DNA from: Thamnidium elegans | Lineage: Eukaryota > Mucoromycota > Mucoromycetes > Mucorales > Mucoraceae | Assembly: GCA_025201345.1 (NCBI GenBank) | Contig: JAIXMG010000008.1 | Span: 62,001 to 126,000, forward strand | Reading direction: 5' to 3' | DNA length: 64,000 nt | Part shown: piece after piece, positions 36,653 through 46,703 of the stretch | How positions within the stretch are numbered: position 1 is the stretch's first letter | How the letters are laid out: every line of letters starts with the position of its first letter | Made by a program: the position numbers and the translations under genes | The notes under the pieces: model-generated | What the model was told of the DNA's origin: nothing | The model's input: the letters and a program-made list of their open reading frames with translations, nothing else | Database searches by the model: none

Positions 36653-38130
36653 TTACTCGACATCTACGGTAGGCCTTGTAGCATTTCTATTAAGGAAAGC
36701 CACAGCTTTGTTATTAAATTTTTCAGTATTGAATTGAAGAAAAAACGGGGAAAATAACCCCGAAAAGAAGCATGGGAAGCCTCGATAAACCTATGACGAG
36801 GGAGGGCCACATATCACGACCGTGTATCGTCTATCCGGCTTCTACTGAAATGCATTCTTCATTGTAACAAACAAATGTAACATTTACAGATCTTGTTTTT
36901 GTTCCAGAAGCGGTAGCTGTAGTTCTAGTAGGATGAAATGATTTTCTGAAACAAAAAACACAGGTCTGGAAGGAGTTATGTTCATTTTTTATACACACAG
37001 AAGTATAAAGACTATGCTTTTTTGGTCTCCATGGATCTCCTTGTCTTGCATGACCTTTGATAGTTGATCATATTCCGTATCTCCTATCATCGACAAACAT
37101 TATCGGAATAGACTTACTACCAGAGGTAACATAATTACGCTCTTTTGAACATAATCTATCTACATATTTTCTCTTTTGTAATTCGTACGTTCTTCGCTTT
37201 ATTTGTTTTTGACTGTAGTAAAATTCTCGAAGTCTTGCGCTCTCTTCTTTTCATTTCTTGTAAAAGGCTTCAACATCATTAATGTTTCTGGAATGTGGCA
37301 ATTTTTTTTTTCTTTACTTAGTTCGTTCTCCAGATTTTGGATTTCTCTTCCTAAAACAGTCTTCTTTTTACTTCTTTGTCCATTACCGTAATCGATATAT
37401 TTTGAGTAAATCTTAAAAGTAGTAGGTAGTTATAATTAAGACTCATATTTGATGAATATTTTTTTTTTAATAAAAAAATATCATCCATCGAAATCTAAAC
37501 TTACCAGTTTCTCTCTGATCTAAAACTCTATATCTATTGTATAGATCTAGAGTAAACTCAAATCTTTTCAATGAAAACCTTCCAGTTTCTGCCATAGTAC
37601 AAAAGCCATTATCTGTTCCCGAGAAAGTAACTTCATTTGATTTAATCAGTTCTTTATCCACTGTAAGATTTTCCGTATTATCAATACACTTGTAATTGTT
37701 TTTATCGATAACACATTTCTTAGGTTCGGGAGATACTAGATGCGATTCTTGGTTTAATGAATAAATTTTCGTCCGTATTATTGATAACGCTTCTTTTGTA
37801 TCACTGATTTTCTTACACAACCCATTTCTTGTCTTTTTTTTTTGCCCTTTGGTTTTTTCGTACAAATCTTGGTTAGTCTTTAATCAATTATATCTTGAGA
37901 TGTTCTCTTGCGAATGTACCCATTGACTTTTTAATTGACGAATATTATAGCGAGCCTGGCTATCCTTCGATTCAATGTATAGCCTTCGTAGTTGGTTTTG
38001 TAAATTTTCCGCCTCCTGTCTCATGTCTTCTATTTCGGCTTTTTTATCATCAGTGTACTTCTTTTTCTGGTTTTTATTAGTATTTCCACACCTGGCAAGA
38101 GAAACCGTATTGTTAACTACTTTTTTTAAT
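36653..38130 (-). pseudogene. Fanzor/TnpB-like RuvC nuclease relic
   Basis: Read 5' to 3' on the minus strand. From about 38130 a coiled-coil-like basic region (IEDMRQEAENLQNQLRRLY) is interrupted by TGA at 37884-37886, then continues (ISDTKEALSIIRTKIYSLNQ). Next comes FSGTDNGFCTMAE, a RuvC-I-like motif with Asp near 37612, and a GTAAGT donor at 37504. Downstream, after an AAG-type acceptor near 37410, are IDYGNGQRSKKKTV, a frame shift, LREFYYSQKQ and YELQKRKYVDRLCSKER. TGA at 37068-37070 falls within RRYGI..STIKGH (RuvC-II region). A treble-clef-like cysteine pair follows (CVFC, then CYNEEC near 36850-36960), then TAG at 36831-36833 and IHGRD (RuvC-III-like). Another frame change reaches a tail ending TRPTVDVE and TAA at 36653. 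It is clearly inactive. Family assignment is by motif order only. Confidence 0.65.
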
Positions 38131-38605
38131 TAGAAAACCTGTTATTCGTACTGTTTTTACTCCTGGTAATAGCATCATATTGTGACAAAACTTTAAACCG
38201 TCCGAAGATACTATTTCTTGAAATTTTTTATGTCAAAAAAGAGCTAAATATAACATCTATCATTTCCGTTGCTGTTTCACGACAAACTATAGCACTTCAT
38301 TCGAAGTCGTAAAGGGCCATGGGATGTCGAAGGATTTGTGAACTAAACATAAAAAATAAAGAGGGAACATCGATCTTGAAGCAATGTAAAGCACTTGGTT
38401 GAGGTGTGGGTAGTAGTGATATGCAAGATTTTTCATATCCTGTACTCTACATCATATCACTGGTCATTAATAAAAATGAAAGTAAATACGGTACGTTATT
38501 CCATTTCAATTTTTGGGGAATATACAGCATTAGGAAGTTTGCCACTAAACAACATACTTGAATTTCTTCCAAGCCAATTTACAGGTTCGTTTTAATCATT
38601 GTCAT
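38131..38605. other. Spacer between two facing nuclease relics
   Basis: About 475 bp with no legible protein. The 5' ends of both relics point into this segment, so if they were one inverted pair their start regions and any transposon ends would have lain here. No clear inverted repeat was found by eye. Confidence 0.4.
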
Positions 38606-38930
38606 GAAGTTAGGCATTTTTACAATTGTAAGAAGCATGTAAACGCAATAAGACATACAGAAATTCAAAAATATAGATTTACTCATCGTATATGTGCCGA
38701 AGAAAGATAAAAACTCATTTATTCTTCTGATAATGGCTTTTAACTGGAAAGTTGATATATAATCAGATTTCTTAGTAGTATTACTTTATAGAAACGGCTG
38801 ATAAAAAAAAATCTATTAATGTTTTATCGAGGATAGAGGCACAGGTGTTGGATCTCGTATCAGAGGTTTTAGACAGATGGAAGATATGAAACCAGAATTA
38901 TGTAAATCCCTTTCTCTTTTCTCCGTCTAG
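38606..38930 (+). pseudogene. Second Fanzor/TnpB-like relic, opposite orientation
   Basis: The plus strand carries EVRHFYNCKKHVNAIRH followed by TEIQKYRFTHRICAEER and a TAA, then, after about 110 bp, FIEDRGTGVGSRIRGFRQ and a tag stop at 38930. Aligned by eye with the minus-strand relic, LREFYYSQKQ pairs with VRHFYNCKKH, YELQKRKYVDRLCSKER pairs with TEIQKYRFTHRICAEER, and FVDDRRYGI..STIKG pairs with FIEDRGTGVGSRIRG. So this is a diverged copy of the same family, reduced to the stretch before and around the RuvC-II-like motif. The zinc-finger and C-terminal parts are absent. Divergence between the two suggests separate old insertions and not a recent duplication. Confidence 0.6.
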
Positions 38931-39041
38931 TGACTGCCTTATTTTTATGAGGATTTAAAGTTACTCGTCGTTTTTACATTAAAAACAAAAAAAATTGACA
39001 GGGTTCCCTTTTTTTTTTTATTATTTTGTTATATTAAAACT

Positions 39042-39602
39042 ATGTCTACTGTTGTCGAAGGAAAGGATACCGTCAAGTTTGTTGACGAAGAGCAAATTGA
39101 AAGAGCTGCTGCTGGCGCCGCTAATGAAGAAGAAACCAAACCAGAAGAAAGTAAAGAAAAAAGTACACAAGAAGAAGAAGAACCTGCTTCTGCTTTTAAC
39201 CCAGAGACTGGAGAGATTAATTGGGATTGTCCTTGTAAGTAAAATATATATATATATAAATATATTTGAAAATGTATATCAATGCATATAGAAATAGGTT
39301 TGGGTGGTATGGCACAAGGGCCTTGTGGAGAGGAATTCAAAGCAGCCTTCAGTTGTTTTGTCTTTTCCGAAGCTGAGCCAAAAGGATTAGATTGTGTTGA
39401 AAAGTTTAAGGGTATGCAAGACTGTTTCCGTCTTCATCCTGACGTATATGGTGATGAAATTGATGATGATGAAGAAGAAGAGGAGGAGGAGAAAAAGACT
39501 GAAGAATCTCCTAAAGAGGAAGAATCTGTCAAGGAGGAAATTGTTGTTCCTTCTGCTGATGAAGAAAGTTCATTCTCTTCTTGGGTTTCATCATGGTTCT
39601 AA
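39042..39602 (+). CDS. MIA40: Mitochondrial intermembrane space import oxidoreductase Mia40 (CHCHD4)
   Basis: Oxidises cysteine-rich proteins entering the intermembrane space, with Erv1 as partner. Exons 39042-39234 and 39298-39602 encode 165 aa. The redox-active CPC motif (WDCPC, Cys63 and Cys65) is split by the intron and restored by the AG at 39296-39297. Two CX9C pairs follow (Cys74/84 and Cys97/107) in the order [13 protein letters not shown] and [13 protein letters not shown]- and C-terminal flanks are strongly acidic (Glu/Lys runs). There is no N-terminal transmembrane anchor or presequence. This resembles the short animal-type CHCHD4, and contrasts with the long membrane-anchored Mia40 of budding yeast. 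Confidence 0.93.
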
Positions 39603-39734
39603 TTGTTTAAACTGTTTATATTCATCTCAACACCTATTCATAGAAACATACACATAGTGTAAATTTTTTATTTTATTTTTTGCTACGCTTTTATTTTGTA
39701 CAACAATAAAAAATATTTATCCCCCTCATTAATA

Positions 39735-39769
<35 letters not shown>

Positions 39770-42700
39770 CGCCAACGAAAACTTGTAAAATGAATTCTCC
39801 TTAAATATATAATATCTTTGTAATTAAACTGCAAACTATATCCAAGTAACATCATTTAAGGAGGTTATTTAAAAGATCAAAATAAAAAGAAAAACGCAGT
39901 CTATCGCTCAACAACAAAACTTAAACAACCTTGCTAGTTTTTACATTTTGATCGAGATTTATAGGTAACAACACTCCTTCTTTTTTTTTTAATCGTCATA
40001 TAAAGAAGAAGAAAAAAGGGACGTCAAAACTTCTAACACGAGTATATATGTTTATCTTTTTTATTTTATTCCAACTAAACAATTGATCAACTTTTGCATA
40101 CTTATCACGATCGGCAAAGCAATAACAACAAAAAAAATCCAGGGATATTTGTATAAGCCGAAAGTAAAATAATATTATTAGAAATAAATTACGATACAAG
40201 ATTATTAACTTGATTCATATGATAAGGATAACTGTCGTTCTAACAATTTATAATTTGTATTCAGACCCGTTGATGTATATTATATATTATATGGCGTCTA
40301 ATAACATCAAACGGATAGGCACCTATTCGCATCGACAACTCAAATTTATGCCGAGTAAGAAACCTTAACGGAAATAAACATGATCTTACTTTAAAAATTA
40401 CAACTGTCAAAAATTAAGTACAAGCCACAATTGATAACAAGGGTCTTTTTTCTGTACAAGGGGAAAAAATTAAGAGCATAGAGTTATGGTTTATGAAAAA
40501 AAGTTTATTTAAATAAAAGTATAATGCAGTTCAATAAAGAATCCGAGTTAAAAAGAATCACGAAAACTTTTTGTTTTGAAAGCCTAAAATAATTTAGAAA
40601 AAATTGTTAATAAATACGTTTTTTTTTTTTATAAACAAGAGGAAAATTTTCTTTCAATGAAAAAAAGCTTATAGTCAGATAGGAGCGAAAGAATATTACG
40701 TCAACATATATTAAGGCTAGTAGACCTAGATTCAGTTGAACTATGCCATAGTGTCTTAATCATCACTTGCAGCTTTTATCGATTTGTACTCTTTTTTTTT
40801 TTTTTTAAAAAAAAAAAAGTACATACGAACATTGAAAGAAACCTTTTCCCCTCAAGAATCCCAATTTATGATTGATAATTACCTTATACTAGTTTAAATA
40901 AACTCAATTGTTGTTGTAGAAAAGAAGAGAAAGCTACTCTGCAAAATCCATTCTTTTTATATCTATAGCTGAGTCCAAACGTAATGATTAAATTTTTTTC
41001 TTTTTTCGCACAAATAAATTTTAGCAGTCTACGTGACTGTATGGCTCGTGGCTTAGAAATTCTGTTTGTTTGACATAAAGCACTATACTTAAGAAAATGA
41101 TCGATATCCATTAGGTAAAACATGTTTAATAGTAGTTTATAGAATATATAAGCGTTTTTTTTTTATCAATTGTATAAACATAAATACCAAAAATGTAATT
41201 ATTACCCTTATGAATTATCACACATAAAACATGGCTATGGGTGTTTCCTGTGAAAAAGTCATTCCTGACCTTCCTTGTTACCTAAAAAAAAAGATAAACA
41301 ATTAATAAGTATTATCAATTTTTTCGATCTTTAAAAAAAAAACAAAAAAAAGTGAGTGACATCCTTTAGCTTTTTTTACGGTAATTAATTTTTTGTACAG
41401 AATGAAGTTATCTATCGAACGGTATAGATAGCATTGTAGTTTACCTATAAAAATATTAAATAATCTAAGACAAAAAAAAACGCGTTTCCTCTTAGACCAA
41501 GTAAAAGTTTCCATTATTCTGAAGGAAACTTCAAGTGATTGATCAATGCTTATAAACTTGACCCTTTTTTTCTTACTACTACTTGCTTTATCAGAGCACA
41601 TTTAATAAAATACATATTATCATAAAGAAATAACATTATTTTAAGATATTCAAATCAAAGACGGGCGCTTGGGATAGCATTCTGCATAGAAATGGAAGCA
41701 AACAATGTTTGATACAATGTTTAATGAAAAAAAGAATTGTATTTTTGTTTGTATTTTGTAGGACCATTTAGGTCTACTTTTTTTTAAATAAAATAACCAC
41801 CTTCCTTTGTTTACCTGAAAAAATAAATACCTTGAAATCAAATGATATTTTCTCTATTAAAGTAGACGGACGTATTTATTTTTCTTAGTTATTACAAATA
41901 GACTTTGCTACCCGTTTAACACTTCCAGTCCGAGGTAGAAAAGTAAAAGAATAAAAAAAAAACAGTACAAATGGGAGAAGTTGTAACTCATTTTACTATC
42001 TATAAATACTATTAGAAACAAAATTATTAATTAAAAACCAGTAGTTAACAAATAAATTGTAATTTTAATATAGGTTCCACTTAAAACCTTGGCTAGTGCA
42101 GCGCAATAGGCAATTGTAACCTCTCAAGTAACAATATTATCTTTTTGTAGTGACACAACAAATCACTTTGTTGAGAGTATAGTAATCGAAGCCCCACTAA
42201 CATCTGGAACAGAAGTCTACTCCTATGCAGCTGTCAATAAATACAGAAGTAAAAATGTTATATGCTAAGGAGGCGCACCATATCGAAAAGACTAATTATA
42301 GGACATACGGAAAGTGTATTTGCTATATCACATGATAAGCCGCGAACAACAGTTTATTGATTTCGAATAATAAGAAGTATCTACCTATGTAATTGCATTG
42401 ATTGTAACAATGGCTAACAATAGGCTGAAATCGGATAATGTAAGCAAAAAAGCCTAAATTAAATGGAAATCCAGAATCATCACTGGTTTCAACCATATAT
42501 AAAGCTCTTTCTTACTTTTTTTTATTACTTTTTTTTTATTAGTTATCTCCTCTTTATTATTGGTAAAAATGTTAGGGTTGAAATTGTCCTTTGTTATTTT
42601 GGTAATGTTGTAAGGCTACGGTGTCGAAGGCTCATACTTTTGTTGTGGATGCTCTTGACCTATATGCTTGGAAGTTGCTTCTGATATATATAGCAGCTAT

Positions 42701-42807
42701 AAAAATGTTCATAATGGCGAAGGAATCTTCAGAAGGTGCTGATGGCCACGTCAGATTCAAAATGGATGTCGCTTCGGAGTGAAAGGGCCATTTTATGATA
42801 AAAACCA
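39603..42807. other. 3.2-kb gene-free AT-rich desert
   Basis: Begins with a long A tract (about 39739-39766). Short frames at 40884-41123, 41302-41601 (minus) and about 42160-42270 (plus, EAPLTSGTEVYSYAAVNKYR) look slightly protein-like but lack starts, partners or motifs. No RNA gene was recognised. It probably holds remains of genes or mobile elements beyond recognition by eye. Confidence 0.45.
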
Positions 42808-42849
42808 ATGATTATTTTTTATCGAAAAACAAGTTATAAAGCCGAGTTT

Positions 42850-43290
42850 TCAATTTATACAGCCAGGTTAAAGAATATTTGGTTCCATCTGATGGCCATG
42901 CAAGCGGCTACATGTATCTATGGTTGGATAATTCAAATTGGTGCTTCGTTACCGGCTGCTTTAGCCATACAATTTGTTTTTGCGTTTAATTGTTCTGGTG
43001 TCACCAGTACTTGTCAAACACTGTTGGTGGATTTATTTCCAGTTAGAGATGCTTCTATCATCGCTTCTAATAATTTAATGAGATGTATTTTGGGAGCAGC
43101 TGCAACAGCTTATATCGAACCGGCTATTCAAGGTGTAGGTATGGGTTGGGTGTTTACTATTTTGGGTATGTGTCTTGTTATAAATAATATATGTGTACCT
43201 ATTCTTTTGAAAAGTGGGCCTCAGTGGAATAAGAGGCGTTTAGAAAGACAGGATATAAAACATGTTGATTTGTTTAGTTGTTGTAGAAGA
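42850..43290 (+). pseudogene. MFS transporter C-terminal fragment
   Basis: The frame reads FSIYTARLKNIWFHLMAMQ, then hydrophobic helices (ATCIYGWIIQIGASLPAALA, VFAFNCSGVTSTCQTLLVDL) and FPVRDASIIASNNLMRCILG. A final helix pair and a cytosolic tail (GPQWNKRRLERQD) follow. The segment DLFP..(S/A)A..A.NN..R...GA matches the last helices of fungal major facilitator drug/H+ antiporters of the Qdr type. The N-terminal eight or so helices are absent upstream, where frames are broken, and the 3' end runs into a T tract of about 30 (43296-43326) with no sensible stop. It is a truncated relic. Confidence 0.65.
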
Positions 43291-43293
43291 GGT

Positions 43294-43327
<34 letters not shown>

Positions 43328-43458
43328 GTTTTCATGCATTACATCAAGACGTAAGTGGATATAAAATATTAACAATCTGTCTGTTGATATCAATAGGTGA
43401 TATATATATATATATATATAAAATAAATAAAAGGTATATCTTAAGAAGTACCATATAA

Positions 43459-43992
43459 GCGTTCAAGGACTATATCAAAATACCAAAAAACCCTATAGAA
43501 AAAAAAAAAGAAAAAAAAAGTTAGGTATTAGTTCAAGATATCCAAAGTATATTCACCATTGATATTAGCCTTCAAGTATAAATTGAAGTAAGATAAAGAA
43601 AGAAGTACGGGGTCACATTTTTAATTTAAATTTTTGAGTGTAGGTTACTGATACATATGAATTAAACATATTTGACCCATCTAATATAAACACCTCCTTA
43701 CTCTGTAACTACGGAGAAGAATAATATGATACAAATGATGATTGGGTTAAAAAAAGAAAACAGCCATTTGATCCCATTACTACAAAATAAATATGCATGA
43801 AAAAGAAAGTTTTTATTTATTATTTATGTATTTTTTGCATAACGCGACATAATAAAGATAAAAGAAAAAAGACAGAAAAAATAATTAGCAAGATAAATAT
43901 AGTTTTTTTTTTTTTTTTTTTTTGTACATTAAAAGGAAAAAAGAGGGTATTATTAGATAGTAAAAAAGAAGTAATATAATAAAGAAAAAGAT
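43459..43992. other. AT-rich spacer
   Basis: Contains a long T tract (about 43905-43923) and A-rich runs. No gene was recognised. Confidence 0.5.
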
Positions 43993-46703
43993 TCACAAAA
44001 TTTCCTATACAAATATATACAAACATTTACACTATTAGTACAAGAAAAAACCATAATATATTTGTTATATATTTTACCTGAGAATAATATTGAAAGGTAT
44101 CATACAGTCTTGTAAACACATTACAACAGCTACTCATAATCAATTTATCCACAAAATCTTCTGCTTGAGGTTCAGTTAAATGTAACTGGAAACGATCTCT
44201 TAACTGAGGTACAGTCAAGTCACCATTTTGGAAACAGGGTAACTTTGAATCTTTACTCATCATTTCCGTTAGCAACAAGATATTCTCACTATGCTTACGT
44301 ACTGCCAAAAATGCCGCCTTCATTAAAGCCTTGTATTCTGCAAATTTTTCACCATGAACACCGCCCAAGATATCAATATATTCTTGAGGTAATTTAAAGG
44401 GTGCCATTTCAAATCCCACAGATCCAGGTGAGTTAGATAGCATAAATCCAAAATCGATATCTAAGAACCAAGTAATGAGTATAGAGTGGGGGTGTTTACA
44501 GTAAAAAGACTTACGAATTAAATGACCGGATTCATCAATTAATAAATTACCGTTATGTCTATCTTTGATTTGTAATACATAACATGCAACAGAATACCCT
44601 GCTAAACTTCTCATAAAAGCGTCCTGCGCTTTAATAAATTCATCTGATTCTGGTGGTCCAAAAAGCTAAACCATAACTCGAAAAGTTTAAAAAAAAAGAA
44701 GAAATATAGAAGTATAAATATTTTACCTTTTCAAAATAATCATATAATGTGAATACAGCACCCTTTTCATTCCAACCTCTTGTATAAGCATCCTTTTTAA
44801 TAGAATTAATAGAGATAGTATTTCAAAGTGTTTCAATTAAACCTGATCCATCTGAAGTAACCAACACACGGAAACTAGCAAAAAAAAATCAGTATTCTTT
44901 TTTTTTTGCATGTAACCACATGAACAAATAAAAAACTTACTATTTAACCCAAACATCAACACCTGTATCTTCCCAAATACGTTGAAATTCTCGAATTAAT
45001 TGAATAGCGAATTGCTCTTGACGAAGGTCCGCACCATTCTTAACAATCACTGATATTAATCTCCAATTAGACAAGTGACCATAAGATGATGCAGCACGTA
45101 ATCTTGCTTTTTTAGTCTCCAATCCTCTGATAAAACCGCAGCTACAATAAAAAAAAAATAGTTAGTTTTATATAAATACCAAAAAAAAAAAAAAAAAAAA
45201 AAAATTCTTACCGCTGGGATCTTCCTTATTTACAACTCAAGCAATACGTTGCTCATCTTCCAACATATCCCCACCAGCACCTTCACCACCTCCTCCACCA
45301 ACATCACTTCCAACACCTTCCGTCTTCATCTTTGTCATTCTTTGTTCTTCCAACGCAATCATTTCTTTAATAATCCTCTGACGGATTTGTTCTGTACCTT
45401 GTTTTGATTTTGGTGTAACCGCAATTGTGGTATTGGTTGCCGGTAACTGTAATTGAGCCAACATGACTGCTGCAGTTCGCATACGTTCCGCATAATTATC
45501 TGCTAATCTTGAATTACGTCTACTATGGCTTAAGTTTTCCAAAACTGGTAGTTCTTTTGCCACAACTGTTGGGGTGTCTGGATTACCAAGGCCGATATCG
45601 GAAACTTCTGTTTGAGTATCTGTGGTCTTGATGGTGGCGGCGGTAGCGGTGGTAGTGGGGGGCGACAAGAGAATTTCGTTTAGTTTTTTTTTACGTTTTA
45701 AGGATTGACGCATACGGTAGAGTGCTGAAGTATATGCATCATCTTCAAAACTCATTTCGTCGTCGAGTACTTCAATCATTAATAAATAAGGGGTCTATAA
45801 AATATATATATACAAGGTTTAATATAATAATGCATATAGGAATTTTTTTTTTTTTACCCTTTCTGCAGAATTTAATACAACAGCATCAGAAGGACTAATG
45901 CGAACAATGCGATGATGATAGGGTTTTTCACAAGTAGCAGGACACCATAAGGGTAAACATACCTCGGCAGGTAAATTATGATTTAATAAAGTTAATTCAG
46001 CATGTAACGCACTCATTCTAGCCTCCTTCGGTGCAATTACCAACCTTGTAGCAATATCCACCAAAGCCAATAAAAACTGCATTTCAGATCTAAAATAATT
46101 TGATCTTAATAATAACTTTCTATTGTCCGTACTCATTTTAGAAAGTGAGTTTCTAATATTTTCATCATCATCGTCGTCGTCATCTTCATCGTCATCTCCA
46201 TCGTCATCTTCATCGTCATCTTCATCGAGGGATAAAGAGTTGTCAGAATCATAAGATTCAAAGGAAGTCGATAGTTTGGTAGATAACCTCAAGTTTTTCT
46301 TTGTTGCCAAAATTTCTTCAGAAGAAGAACATTGTGATAAAGCAGGTGAAAGTGGTGCAGTATTGGTTGGTACAGAGGATTGACCCAATGCTGTAAGTTT
46401 TGGATCAAATACAGATATAGTCTCGTTAAAATGCTTCTTCTTTTCACTTGCATTATTCGTTTCCTTTTTTAACGAGATGGGATCTTCACCTAATTGAACC
46501 ATTTTTTTGTTTAGCTTTTGATGTGCTGTTTTTATATAGCATGAAACTGAAAATGCTTTTCCTTTATGAAGGTCTTCTAATGAAGGTGAACTGGTAAATG
46601 GATTAAAATGAGAAGATCTCTTTTTAGAAATAATTTGTAATTCAGGTTGCGATGCAGATATTCTTCTATTGTCAACCCGTTGACTTTTAACACAGGTAAT
46701 GTT
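43993..46703 (-). pseudogene. PIK1: Phosphatidylinositol 4-kinase (Pik1/PI4K-beta) pseudogene
   Basis: Exons are legible at 46703-45858, 45794-45212, 45141-44941, 44874-44727, 44665-44515, 44460-44078 and 44004-43993, all with good splice sites. Family blocks are VRISPSDAVVLNSAER, YLLMIEVLDDE, NKEDPSAAVLSEDW, SYGHLSNWRLISVIVKNGAD, FQRIWEDTGVDVWV, IKDRHNGNLLI, DFGFMLSNSPGSVGFE and a terminal LYDTFQYYSQEIL. Three lesions break conserved parts: TGA at 45237-45239 just before NKEDPS, a one-base loss near 45120 (EDW to ETKKARL), and TGA at 44823-44825 in IETL..NTISINSIKK. The 5' half encoding the LHU domain is not found intact; a possible scrap lies at 46807-47004. Elsewhere this kinase makes Golgi PI4P and is essential in yeast, so a working copy should exist outside this window. 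Confidence 0.82.

Noticed and set aside
41302..41601. 99-codon minus-strand ORF with a basic N-terminus
   Set aside because: No upstream promoter-like context, no motif, and AT-driven composition. It cannot be supported as a gene.
44823..45239. TGA decoded as an amino acid in the PIK1 gene
   Set aside because: A frameshift near 45120 accompanies the stops, the 5' half is missing, and no other gene in the window has an internal TGA. Decay is simpler.
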